A DNA stretch of 64,000 nt, taken from the NCBI GenBank assembly GCA_023374045.1, contig CM041776.1:284531873-284595872 (forward strand), in the 5' to 3' direction. This document shows positions 11,208 to 22,979 of the stretch, piece after piece (the stretch's first letter is position 1; each line of letters opens with the position of its first letter). The notes beneath the pieces are model-generated. The model ran no database searches. It was given only the letters and a program-made list of their open reading frames with translations, and was not told the origin of the DNA. This DNA is from Limonium bicolor (Eukaryota > Streptophyta > Magnoliopsida > Caryophyllales > Plumbaginaceae). The position numbers and the translations under genes were made by a program.

Positions 11208-12440
11208 CTTAAAACACACTGAAAACCAATATAACGAGAACTTGTTCGGTAACTAGGGAGCGAAATCGGGACTACTTAATTTGTCATGTATATATGGTAT
11301 ATACGTACGTACATATATAAGGCAAATTTCCCCAAATAGTTTTGAAATAATTCACCAGATGACATGTTAGATTAAATTAGTTTTGTTGTAAATATCATAC
11401 CAACCTCAATCCAACACTATTTGACACTCAGTAGTAATTTATGTTGAATTATTTCAATACAAATTGTTATTTGGTGAAATATTCTTATAAAAAGTATTTA
11501 ATTTTTGGTCATTACTACTTTGACTCTGACTAAGTTGTTAAACAACAAAGAAGAAAGCGGTGGAAGAGGTAAGGTTGGAGAAAGAAAAGAAAGAAGAAGG
11601 TTGTTTGTTTTATACTCTTATATATAAATCGAAAGAGAACCATTAGCTTTTCTTTAATATAGATCACATAAGCAAACACCCATCACAACATATACCCACT
11701 TCTTCATCCTTGATGAGTCATACATAAAAGTTCGTACACACAAATATGTTAAACCTAATATCATTAAGAGGACACAAGGTCCCACCATCACCTTGGACTT
11801 GCTTTTTCGTCAACTTCCTGAGTAAGCCTAACTGAATCTTGTTCATGCATTGTTTGTGATGCATACACTCTATCATATTCGAGTAATCCATACTCCATAT
11901 GCCATCTATAAACTGGTAGAAACGCAAGATACTTCTTAAAAGCTGGAGCAACCGTCGAGCAATTTAGTAGAACCAAAAACACCAAGTTGCCAAAACCATC
12001 ATTATTAAAACTAGACTACCACACCTTATAGTAGCTAAAGACAAAGGGTAAGAGATCCTAGACTACTTCTAGGATTTTATAGACTTTCATGACCTTACCT
12101 CATCCTTGGGAGTCTTCCTCTATAAGAATCATGGTGGTAGGCAACCATAGGTGCCTCCCAAGGACACCTCGATCTGCAATCGACAAATCATCTTCCCTCT
12201 GTTCCTCCATCCTTGAAGCAACTTGAAGCTCTGTCGAACTATGTAGCTTCAGCTCCGCACTAGGAGTTGGCAGCACCATGGAACCCCATTAAGGATGCCA
12301 TGGTAGGAAGAGGGCAACCTCCACTTTCTGCGTATCAGATCTCTGTACTACACCTTGAGCTGCATCCTTATTCTCAGGGTTGTCATTCCACAACAACCAC
12401 CCGGACTTGATCTCCCAGCTCTTAGCCCAGGGCCGTAATG
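11208..12440. other. 3' flank of kinase 1 and unassigned sequence
   Basis: The first part is AT-rich 3' flank with a CGTACGTACATATATA tract near 11305. From about 11700 to 12430 the composition rises in G+C, and the minus strand holds short open stretches (11718-11985) without a recognisable domain. They could be decayed LINE or gene sequence. No gene is called. Confidence 0.4.
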
Positions 12441-12444
12441 GTTT

Positions 12445-13510
12445 TTTTTTAAATAATGTGGGATTATAGCCATATATTAAAATAAAAGAATAACTTGGGG
12501 AACCAGGTGGACAGGATTGTTTTTGGGCCTCATTAAAATCTCTTTAGAAAAAACCCAATGGGAAAAAGCTTAAGGAGGAAAAAGAGTACCCATCCCATCC
12601 ATTTACAACCTAATGGCCAAACTAATGTACGCAAACAAAAAAAAGAACAGCAGCGTAAACTCCTACAATCGTACAATGAAAACTACAAGTAGTCCCTTAA
12701 AGAAGTAACTCCTAGAAAATTACTACATGTGAGGGGCATATCTCTCCACCAAGTCTTAGTCCACTGCCAAACCCCATGCTTGATCTGGGCTATGATCCTT
12801 GCCACATTAAGGGCTTCCTCCCTAAATATCACATTATTTCGGTGAAGCCATATATAGTAAACTCCATAGCATCTTGGCCAAAATTTATACCTTGTTCCAT
12901 CCAAGCAAACCGTAATGCATCTTCTAATCGCTTCCAAGACATCCACCAGAACCAGCACACAGAAAATCACTAGACTTAATATCCCATCTTCTTGATACTC
13001 TTTAATTGACCAATGGTGTTGCCAAACTGTCGATCAATCTCCATCCTATAAAACATGAATGAAACCCCATGAACCATAACCCAATAGGGTACCCAACGAA
13101 AGATATGATCCCTTGAAGATCTATCCTTCTCTCATTTGCATGGCTAACAAACAGCTATCAACGGATCAGGCCCCCCTTCTAGTTACAACTGCCACATCAT
13201 CTATCCATTGGAACTAGAAAAGAAACAAGCCCCTACCAACTTGTTTAACCTTCACGCTCTGCTGCACCTTCCATACCCTCCCCATGGTGAGTTGAACAAC
13301 CACAGGGAGAACAATCTTTGAAGAAAAAAAATTCCCAAGATAAAGATCGTAATTAACTCCATCTACCTCAGAGAGGATGTTATCAAACACAATTTAGTGC
13401 TTCTCATCCTCGGTTAGTGGAATCTTCTCACTCTTTTTGAGCTTCTTAAGAGCATCGTCTAAAGATAGCATGATGAAAGAAAAGGGTACACCCTTTTGAG
13501 TGGATTTCAT
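12445..13510 (-). pseudogene. LINE remnant: ORF1 (DUF4283-like) joined to the ORF2 tail
   Basis: Read from 13510 on the minus strand, a frame with stops gives MLSLDDALKKLKKSEKIPL, then VGRGLFLF, and later RWVPYWVMVHG, the pattern of the DUF4283 domain of plant LINE ORF1. From 12970 the frame switches to WPRCYGVYYIWLHRNNVIF, the end of a LINE ORF2 zf-RVT region. The whole of reverse transcriptase between them is missing. The 3' part near 12540-12610 (CCAATGGGAAAAAG, GAGGAAAAAGAGTACCCAT) matches the 3' UTR of the LINE at 37620-38294. Several stops and frame changes make it non-functional. Confidence 0.7.
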
Positions 13511-13528
13511 TTTTTAGCCTTTGGGAAG

Positions 13529-14827
13529 TGCTGGGCAAAATAGTAATGAAACTATCCTGCTAACTATGGGCAGTGAACCTAGTCACCGTAGTATAACAAA
13601 TGTCATATCCACAGGGACTTGAGAAGTATCTAGTTAATTATAAGTTTAATAAATGTGCAAGAAAATAAATAAAAGTGCATAAATGTAAATTGGGGTTTTG
13701 GTTTTTGGTTGTAATCAGAGAACTAAACAAAAGAAATAAACTCTAAACTAACTATCTAAGATAGATGTAGCTCGGGGTGGATATTTGCACCCGTCCTCCC
13801 CTTACTACCGATTATCGACCCTTGAACTTATAGCTAAACAACAGGAACACTTAATTAATTAGCAACCTAGTCTAGGCCTACTAATCCTAACCAAGTTAAC
13901 CGGGACTTCTCAATTAGCTAAACCCCCAGTCAATTCACATCACTAAGGTCAAGTTCCCCTAAGTTACAATGTATTCTAATATCAAAATCATTAAATTAGA
14001 GTACACTGTTCTAGTCCCCAATGGTTTAGAAATCTCTATCTTAGAAAAACATTTTGATAGAATCCCACAATAATGCTAAACTAATTAGTAGGCCAAACCT
14101 ACCAATTTAACACATAGATAATAATTTGGGCAAAACCCTAAACAAATCCCCAAATCATGAGTAACAAGTTTTGAAGCCATAAACACTAAATACTTATCTT
14201 CATTAAGCACACAGACTAAAATTAAGCATAAACATAAGTTCAAGGTTCAACAATGAAGTTCTAGGGATTTTGGGGTAAAATCCTCATCCCAAGCTACAAG
14301 GAGACTACACAACCATTAAAACACAAAACTGCGAGAAGGGAGAAGAATTAGCCATGGGAGATTGAAGAAGAGCTTCAACGGAGGTGAGCCCTATTTTCTC
14401 TTCTTTTCCCGTCGTTTTTGTGTTGTGTAGAATGCCCCTCTCTCTCCTCTCTTTTTCTTATTTTGAAAATAGAAATCTGGGCAAAATTTCGGCCCGACTG
14501 GTTGCCTCTGGGAGAAGACGTTATCACGTGCGCAAATTACCCACCTGGGTCGGTCCTGTGGGTCGGTCCTATGTGTAGGCCGGACTTCAAAATACTCTAT
14601 CTTCTTCGTTTTAGCTCCGATTTTGGATCCGTTTGCGCCCACACGTTTCTCTCTTTGTCTACTTTATTCCTAACTATGTTATTCCTTCAGTTTCAATAAT
14701 AATTTTGTAAAACACAAATAACGCACAAAACTAGAGGAAAACTAGCTAGAATAGAGAAATGAGCATGAAAAGTATTGATAAAACATACTAAATACACCCC
14801 TAAAACATGCTCATTTGAAACTCATCA
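13529..14827 (-). repeat. Probable solo LTR of a gypsy-type element
   Basis: The minus strand starts TGATGAGTTTCAAATGAGCA at 14827 and ends in CA at 13529, which are LTR-type ends. The 5-bp flanks are GGAAG and GGAGG, a near-perfect duplication. A related copy occupies 6200-7620, and a fragment of its 14590-14700 part recurs at 30893-30990. No internal retroviral domains adjoin it. The LINE remnant abuts its left side. Confidence 0.55.
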
Positions 14828-16400
14828 GGAGGAACAAGAGGAAATGAAAGTGCACTACCCGGACTTCAAGCGAGCTACACCCTATAAAGGCCAGAGTATA
14901 TGAGTCACCCGTCCTAAAGGACTCTGGCTAGTCCTTTTTGTGTACCAGATGAAAAAGCGGAATCATGTGATGTTGTAACTGAGATTTCCTCCAACTGGTC
15001 AGTTGCACAACTGAAATTAACCAAAGAAGAGTAAAAGGTAGGAGAAAACCAGGAAATAAAAAAACCAAAAACCGAGAAAAACCTAAACGGTGGATGCCGC
15101 CTCTCACCTAAGGGAAAAAAGAGAAATGAAAACCTACCCTCGTTGAAGAGGGAATTATGAATTTTTGTTAACTCTGGACAAACTTGGAATATGTGTTTAA
15201 CAATTATGCATATAGGTTAATAGTATTTACCCCCTTCATGAATATTTAGGCTTCATTCCTTCAGTATTTTGTGACATATTTGACAACATATTTATAGCAT
15301 TTTTAGGTGGTCCCTTCCATGGTCTCGCGTGGGTTCTGTGTTCTCCTTCAATAACATCCTACCACAAATAAAATAGGTAGAGCAAAAATAACCACAAATA
15401 TGTCAAGCCGGATAGAGCCTAAATTCTGAGCATCCATAGATCTATCTCTTAATATAAAAGGTTGTAGATTGAGATACCATCCAATTATAATTCATAAATA
15501 AGGAGTTAGTTTTAGTTGAAAAAGTTAAATGCAAATTATAAATTTGTGAGTTATTTAGTTTTAGTTATTTAGCAAAAACCAAGGAAGTAAAATCAACTGA
15601 AGAGACATGATGTCACAATCCATAACTCTATGGGTGATTAGCGCTTAAGCTCTAACTTCAATAAACCATTGGAACAAAAGTCACTATATCTTTTGCTCAA
15701 TGCTAGGACTTGGAAATGGGACTTTCCAAGGAAAGCATATGGGTATCTTGGGGCTACGCACACAAAGGTGTAGGCCGTGTAATTGAGAGTTGGCCATGAC
15801 ACGCGAAAGGCAAGACTAGTGGCCAGCGTTTGCCAAGGCACAGAGGTAACATCACAATACTAAGAAAGCCGTAGGGGTTTATCTGTGAGTGAGGCTCATC
15901 TTGAACACAAGTGGGTGGAAATGGTTAGGAAAGACCGGGGTTTGACAATAATAGTTGATCAAGAGGGATCATGCAAATCCCAGGAAAAATTAATGGTGGC
16001 ACGGTGTGTCAAAGCAAAAGATTGGAAGAGGAATTGCACGGGATCCTATGGAAGCCAATTGTAACCAAAGTAATATTGTGGCTTAGTCTTAACTGGGTTG
16101 AGACAAGTTGACAATGTGGCCAAGGTGTAACCAAGTCTTGGCTAGAAGTTGCCATGACAACTAGTTGTTATGACAAGCAAATATCTTGACAAAAAGGCCA
16201 CGACAAAAGGGAAATGTTATGGTGTGTTGTGTTAACTGTGGGTGATGACATGATAAGTCACAACATGAGCCTTGAACTTGTCCAAGGGGTTGGTAGGTCC
16301 CAAAGGTATCAAATGTCACAAGGACTGATGTGCTACATGGAAGTGCCTATGGCGCGCACACTGGGTGCATGGCGCGGGCATCGTGATGGGATGATGAACT
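14828..16400. other. Unassigned non-coding sequence
   Basis: No domain is readable on either strand. The ORFs at 15638-15841 (minus) and 16214-16414 (plus) are short and unsupported. Between 16050 and 16210 short phrases such as TTGACAA, CATGACAA and CACGACAA recur. It probably belongs to old retroelement DNA. Confidence 0.35.
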
Positions 16401-18337
16401 TCTTATGTGATTGATTGAATTCCATATCTATACCAACGAGAAAATGCCTAAAAATGTCTTACCTAAATGCTTATATAACTTTGGACGTGATCTTAAGGGA
16501 ACTCAAAATTTCACGAAGGAAAGTGCTCAAATTGTACACAAGTCTAAACCAGTGTCTAGATCACCAGACTCGGACATGTCATGTCCGTCCCTCTTGATAG
16601 AATCACAAACCTGGACACACATATGTTAAAGCGAAGGCATCTATTCCTACAAGTGTCCAGAATTGCATCTGATCCACCAAGTCCAAACATACCTTGTCCG
16701 ACCCTCTGTCCAACTCTAGCTCATCCGGACGTCCATATTTACGATAAAAAACAGAGATTAGCTACATCTACCTGGCTATCTATGCGACTGGCACCCACTA
16801 AGACACCTTAGAACTTCAGAATCTCTCATGAACAATGTCTCAGTCATGTCCAACCCTTCTGGTCCAGATACAAGTCCAAACATGTCTTAATCTATATAAA
16901 AACTTTTTTAACATCAAAGCGGAGTCAAGGGAAAATGATACGACACAATTAACGAAGCAATTCCACACACATTCACGAACCCTGGTGCCGTCAAGGAGTT
17001 CTCCACCACCTTCAATCTCAAGGCTTGGCGTTCTTCGGATCTGGATAGCAAAGCGATCCCATAAGTTTTCACTATCACTATGAACTCTTCTCTATCTTCA
17101 TTTGTTTTTTTCATCCTGTATTATGCTTGGCTAAGTAGGATACACTCCATGGGAAGGACTATTTGTAGCTAGAGATGATTTTGCAACTACTTCTACAAGT
17201 CTAATTTGAGGTATTTATGGAATGCTTTAGATTAATGTTGAACTTGCGCTTTAAATTTCATGAATCTCTTGATTAGCTTTACAAACATGATTAGAATGAT
17301 GATTAATAGAAAGGAATAACTAACCTAGTAGCCTGTGGAAAATTGAATCAGATTGACTATTCCTCATGCTTAGTCCATCTGCATGTGTTTTAATTGAATA
17401 TGGATTAGATCTCTGGTAGATAAGCTCTTGTGAGGCTACGATTTAGTCTTGAAGAGATGTTAATGAATTTGCCAATCCATATCTTGAATTTTTTTTGTAG
17501 AAATTACAAAATCTATCTACAAAAAGTAGCCTGAACCCGGGGTTTCGCCTCACCTTTATTATCTACTTGATTTACTTTTGCCTGTTAATTTACTTGCTTG
17601 TCGCTTGCTTTCTATTATTTAATGTCCCACAACAACAACAAGAACCCCTGATTTTCCAGTTTTCTAGCGCTAGGCTTTCTCACTTGGTACAAATCCTGGA
17701 CCATGTCGTAAAATAGACATAAGCTCCATCCTAAGAGTGGTCTGGGTTTGTTTGACCGGACAAAGACCTAGACCAGTCCCGAAAGCATCCAATTGCTAAC
17801 TATCATAGTTGGTCCGTAACAGCTCCAAAATACACCAAAAGATTGTTTTCACTCCCTTTTAGTCAAAATTTAATCCTAAGTCTCTTGATATAGACTTCTC
17901 CCTAGCTACGCACCTGATAAGTGAGGAATTTATCTATGTTTATATGCTTCATTGTCTATTAATTTAAGCTTTAATGTTACATATTTCCCCACGTAAGTGC
18001 TTAATTATATTAAATGTTAATATTATTCCTCACATGTGGTTTTTATGCTAAAACAAGTTAAACCACTGAAGAAAATGTCTAAGAATGTATGCCAAGAACT
18101 TAACGGTCAAGACGGGACTGAACGAGTGCAAAAACAGTCGATCTGACATTTTAGGGTGTATCTGGTCATGTATACGGACATGTATGTCCAGACTAACCCC
18201 GAGACAGACATTTCTGTCAAATTTCATGTGGGGTCAGGGTATGTGTCCGAATTTAATAACCTAGGGATACTTTATAGGAAAACTTGCTAAGACAGCCAGT
18301 ACACTTGCTGATATGCGTTTTAACATGTACAAGTTTT
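16401..18337 (+). repeat. Probable 5' LTR region of a Tat/Athila-like gypsy element
   Basis: The call rests on the primer-binding-type sequence immediately downstream. The last bases before it, AACATGTACA, would be an LTR end in CA. The left boundary is not defined and no second LTR is visible, so the extent is a guess. Scattered ORFs at 16.4-17.1 kb are short and repetitive around GACATGTC-type phrases. Confidence 0.35.
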
Positions 18338-18355
18338 TGGTGCCATTGCCAGGGA
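18338..18355 (+). other. Primer-binding site of Tat/Athila-like retrotransposon
   Basis: TGGTGCCATTGCCAGGGA is a three-mismatch variant of the TGGCGCCGTTGCCGGGGA sequence that follows the 5' LTR in plant Tat/Ogre/Athila elements. It lies just after a candidate LTR end, before a T-rich leader and the zinc-finger ORF. Confidence 0.6.
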
Positions 18356-18805
18356 GATATGGTTATTTAGTTTAGTCTTTATTCTATTTTCTTTTATTTA
18401 TTTTGTTTTGTTTAGTTTATTTTTAGTTTATTTTTGTTTTACTTATTTCGTTTAATTATTACTATTCTGTTTGATAATTAATTTTGTTGTTTGATTGTTT
18501 TATATTTTTATAATTATTTTAGTTTCTAGGATTTTTATATTATTAGATTAGTTTATTTATTGCTAAGTTTAATTTTGTTCTTATTAATTTTATTTGTTTT
18601 TGTTCTCTTTAGTTCGATTTATTTTAGCTTTCCTTAATTTGTTTATTTTTGTTTTGGTTCAGCTTATTTTATTTTTATCTATAGGTTTTGCTTAGTTTGA
18701 TTTTTTTTGTTTAATTTATTTTTATGTACTTACTTTTATTTTTTGTTTTTATTTTCTTCTTTATGTATATAATTAATTTTCATTTTTCTTTCGAGGTACT
18801 TTGAT
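18356..18805 (+). other. T-rich untranslated leader
   Basis: Extremely T-rich, with phrases such as TTTATTTTTGTTTT and no open frame. Its position between primer site and first ORF fits a retrotransposon leader. Confidence 0.4.
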
Positions 18806-19300
18806 ATGATGGATAGATATTACAATCCGCCACGAGGTTGACTTGGATATTACAACCAATGGGTTGTATGCGAAAGGTGTGGAGGAAACCACGAGCATGC
18901 TTATTGTCCATTCTCTTCTGGATTGGAGGATGCAATAAGAGATTTTATATCGTCTTGCCCTCTTCGAGGACGGTTATGCCAGACATGTAGAGGGGACCAT
19001 GAGAGGTCTCATTGCCTAGTTAACTCTTCTAGTCTGGAGGACCTCATGAGAGATTACTTATCGGATTGTAAAGCAAGTTCTGCTAAGAATAAGACCCTCA
19101 TGATGAGCTTGGACGCCTTGGGAGCTTGAATAGTCCACCAACTTAAACGTGAGCTGGTTATTGAGATCGAACAACCTACTGTAGTAGCTGAGTGGGGTGA
19201 TACGCAGCTTGATCATTCGATCCCTGAAGTCGCATACACACCTGAGATGGAGATCATGGAAAGGCCAGCGCTAAAGATTGAACAAATTAGTGCAACTACA
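18806..19300 (+). pseudogene. Gag-like double zinc-finger ORF of the Tat/Athila-like element, part 1
   Basis: From ATG ATG at 18806 the frame gives MMDRYYNPPRG, a stop (TGA near 18840), then two zinc-finger-like motifs: CERCGGNHEHAYC and CQTCRGDHERSHC. Both have spacing Cys-2-Cys-3-His-4-Cys, one residue shorter than the standard retroviral knuckle. A second stop follows LDALGA near 19127. The frame then runs on to 19300, where the copia element has inserted, and resumes in the same frame at 24919. The two internal stops show the element was already dead. Confidence 0.55.
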
Positions 19301-19549
19301 TGTTAGATTGCTGAGAATCGGTGGTTGTACTCTACGGCGTGAAAGAGGGAATGAGCAGATTGAGAAAGATGGAGTGAGCAGATACAGAAAGAACGTCTTT
19401 CTTATTACTTGCTTCTACGCGAAAAGAATGGGTACATATATATAGGAGAAAAGATATCGAATAAGGAAAGAAAAATCTAGACTAATTAAAGAAGGGAAAC
19501 TAACTAAAAATAAAAAGGAAACTATGAAGAAAGGAATATAATTCTAATA
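19301..19549 (-). repeat. 3' LTR of the copia element
   Basis: 249 bp. In + orientation it starts TGTTAGATTGCTG and ends ATTCTAATA, so in element orientation it starts TATTAGA rather than the canonical TG. The adjoining CCCCCTCTCAA at 19550-19560 is the polypurine tract read from the other strand. Confidence 0.95.
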
Positions 19550-19594
19550 CCCCCTCTCAAGCTCTAGGGTCGAGACCATAGAGATTGGATTAGA

Positions 19595-21086
19595 TTACAA
19601 AATTCCAGTATAATCATGTAACCCCAACTGAGGAAGAACAGAATGGTATTGTTTCCCTGTAATAACTTTGGTGAAAGGATCCGCGAGCTGTAGACGGCCA
19701 GGTATAAACTCCACTGAAATAAGTCCTTGTTTTAGCTTCTCACGTACATAATGACAGTCTAGATCAATGTGCTTAGTCCTTTCATGGAACACAAGGTTTT
19801 TGGCTATGTATACCGCTGCCTAATTATCGCATTTGACGGGGACAGGCACAACGGTAGGCACTTCCAGTTCAGATAACAGTCTGGTTAACCATGCTAGTTC
19901 TGTTGTGAGCCTTCTCATCGACCTATATTCAGCTTCGGCAGTGGATAAAGCAACGGTGCTTTGTTTCTTTGATTTCCAGGAGATTGGAGAGGCTCCTAAA
20001 GTAATGAAGAAACCACTAACGGATTTTCTGGTGGATGAGCAAGTAGCCCAATCAGCATCGCAATAGGCGATCATATCGATAAGGCTGCTGTTATTCATCA
20101 AAAGGCCGAAGCCAATAGTTCCCTTGACATATCTAAGGGCATGATAAGCAGCATTGAGATGAGCTTCTGTTGGGCTGCTGGAAAATTGGCTTAAGAACTG
20201 AACTGTATAACATAAATCCGGTCTTGTGTTTGTCAAATAGTTTAATTTTCCAACAATTTGCCTATATACAGTGGGATCAGCAAGAGGTTTGCAGTTGTCT
20301 TCAAACTTCAAATTGTACTCCATAGGAGCGACAGTGGGTTTGCACTCAGAGTGGCAGAATTTGTTCAATGTTTCCTGGATGAATTTCCTTTGAGTGACAA
20401 CCACTCCCTCTGGGGTGTTTAAAAACTCCATTCCCAGAAAGTATCGGATTAAACCAAGATCCTTGATTTTGAAAATAGTGTTTAGCTCTTTCTTGACTCT
20501 GTTTATTTCTACACTGCTGTTCCCCGTGGCAAGAATATCGTCGACATAAACTAGGATGTATGTGGACTGGCCTTGCTCCTTTTTAGTGAAGAGAGAATAG
20601 TCGTTGAGGGATTGAGTATAACCAAGGATTTCAAGGAAACTGTTAAGCTTTGAATTCCACTGTCTCGAGGACTGTTTTAGTCCATATATGGATTTTTTCA
20701 ACTTGCATATTCGTTTGTCCCCTTCTTTCAGGTATCCCCTTGGAGGGAGCATGTACACCTCCTCATCTAAATCACCATTTAGGAATGCGTTGTTAACGTT
20801 GAATTGGTGAATTTTCCAGCCTCTCTTGACTGCGACAGCTAGAAAGGAACGGACTGTTGTCATCTTAGCCACTGGTGAATACGTCTTTTGGTAGTCTGTG
20901 CCTTCTTTCTGGGTATCCCTTGGCAACTACCCTTGCTTTATACCGCTCAATTCCTCCATCAGATGTAAGCTTGACCTTGTATACCCAACGACTACCAATG
21001 GGTTGCTTAGTTTTACACGGCTCCACCAGCTCCCAAGTTTGGTTAGCTTCTAACGCATGTAACTCACATTCATGGCAGAAACCCAT
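19595..21086 (-). pseudogene. copia reverse transcriptase and RNase H, disabled
   Basis: Read from 21086: the RT start NQTWELVEPCKTKQPIGSRW, then a frameshift near 20922 (two bases missing by comparison with the usual KGYTQKEG pattern). The 368-codon frame 20926-19820 follows. It contains QFNVNNAFLNGDL, where Asn replaces the usual first catalytic Asp (codon 20798-20800), the intact YVDDIL motif, and RNase H blocks YCDADWATCSSTRKSVSG and STAEAEYRS. A TAA replaces a Gln codon after PVKCDN, and the frame continues with AAVYIAKNLVFHERTKHID to 19595. At least three lesions make it non-functional. Confidence 0.93.
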
Positions 21087-22979
21087 TCTTCTTTGGATAC
21101 TGCTTCTTCATATGACTCTGGCTCGATTATGTCTTGCGCTAATTGGGACTGAATGCTCATACATCTAGACGGAATAACGTCTGTCAGCGTGTTCATTGTG
21201 ATGTTCCCCAGAAGGTAATCTTGGAGATGTGCGGGAATATGCCTGATGCGCTCAGACCTTCTGGAAATAGGTGGCTGGTTTGCTTGTTGTTCAGCTTGAG
21301 ATTGATCATCACTGTATCTGGTTGATGGTGAGCCCCCTCTACTTCGATGCCCCCCTATGAAGTGGGTGTATCTTGATTGTTGTTATATTGGACCGCATCA
21401 GGGACCCAATCTTCAAAAATAGCATGATGATTTTCGACAGATTGGGTGGTTTCTTCTGGTAAAGGGACGACCAGTCTCTCGATTTCAGAGGGTAAAAGGT
21501 ATTTCTTCAAGTCAAGATTAAGATGGTTTGGTATTTGTTTGAAAGGAAACAAATTTTCATAGAAAACCACATCTCGATTAACAAAGATATCTCTGGTTTC
21601 TAGGTTTAGCAATTTATATCCCTTCTGATGCATGGACTGACCCAGGTAGATACAAGCTGTTGATCTTGGATTGAATTTATTCCCAATTCTGGAGGTGATA
21701 GTTGCGAAACATAGGCAACCGAACACCCTCAAGTGTTTATAGTCTAGTTTCTTATTGAACAAAATTTCATATGGTGTTTGCATGTTAATTGGTTTGATGG
21801 GAAGTCTGTTGATGAGATAGACAGCGTGGAGTATGCACTCTCCCCAAAACTCAAGAGGTACATTGGATTTGAAATATAGAGCCCTTGCTGTCTCAAGAAG
21901 ATATCTATGCTTTCTTTCAGCTATTCCATTCTGTTGGGGCGTGTTAGGACAGGTCGTTTCATGTTTAATACCACGCCCCTGATAAAATTATTTTCCTTCT
22001 AAGCTGGTGCCAAGTTCCCTTGCGTTATCAGACCTGATCACTTTTATTTTTGCAGAAAACTGAGTTTCTACATAGGGCTGCCCAAAAAATTCCGAAACCG
22101 CGGTATCCGACCGAAACCGAAGTGAACCGTACCTGTTTTTAGGTTAACCGTACCGGTTCTTGCGGTACGGTTAACCGAACCGTGTAAATTGGCCGGTTTC
22201 GGTTTTGGTAACGGTATTGAATTTTCTAGAACGGTTAACCGCTCGGTTAACCGTGGTTAACCGATTATATTAACAAACAAAATCTTCAAATATTACTGTT
22301 CACCTTATATAATAATTAATGTTAGCTATTGGGGGAATATACACAATATTATATTTTTTGTCATATGTGTTTGATTTGTCACTCATGAATAAGGTGAATG
22401 ATCAATGTTGTACAATAATATTAATGGTATGGGTCTTATCAATAATAAAAATACACGGCTATAAGTTTAACCGATAAACCGAACCGAACTAAAGGTTAAC
22501 CGGTCTAAACGGAATGGTAATGGAATCGGATTTTAGAAAACCGAACTAAACGGTTAACCGAATCCGGTTAACCGATCTAAATGGAATGGTAATGGAATTG
22601 GATTTTAGAAAACCGAAGACCCGGTTAACCGAAAGCGGTTACCGAATAAGGCGGTTAACCTACCATGGGCCCCTATTTCTACATACTGGACAAATTGTTT
22701 AATCACTTGAAAAGCATCACTTTTATTTTTTATCATATAGACCCATGTAGCGCGGCTGAAATCTTCACAATAGTAACGAAATATGAAAAACCATCGTGGG
22801 TCTTTACATGAAAGGGGCCCCATGTATCTACGTGAACCATCTCAAAAATACATGTAGTCTTTATGCTACTGCTACTGAAAGGCAGCCTATGTCCCTTTGA
22901 TTTATTACATGCTTCACAGAAAAATTCATCTATACTTTCTGTCTAATACTATCTATCACATCTAGGCTTCTCAACTTTT
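21087..22979 (-). pseudogene. copia integrase, split by a hAT insertion
   Basis: On the minus strand this carries the HHCC zinc-binding part (RLGH and CEACNKSKGH can be read across frames near 22980-22880), then DFSRATWVYMIKNKSDAF, then after the hAT insertion the motif PNTPQQNGIAERKHRYLLE and a clean C-terminal frame 21783-21355 (LDYKHLRVFGCLCF). A stop lies near 21990, shortly before the PQQNG block. The segment 21087-21354 links integrase to RT and is low-complexity with broken frame. Integrase would join element cDNA into chromosomal DNA. Confidence 0.85.
22073..22675. mobile_element. Non-autonomous hAT element inside copia integrase
   Basis: The 603-bp insert starts TAGGGCTGCCC and ends GGGCCCCTA, flanked on both sides by the perfect 8-bp duplication TTTCTACA (22065-22072 and 22676-22683). 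Eight-bp duplications and TAGGG ends are typical of hAT. The interior is filled with repeats of CGGTTAACCG and GGTTAACCGAACCG on both sides of an AT-rich core, and has no transposase. Removing it with one duplication copy brings the two integrase halves together. Confidence 0.88.

Noticed and set aside
11718..11985. Minus-strand ORFs with aromatic-rich sequence
   Set aside because: Short, overlapping in two frames, with no domain recognised; noted only as unassigned sequence.
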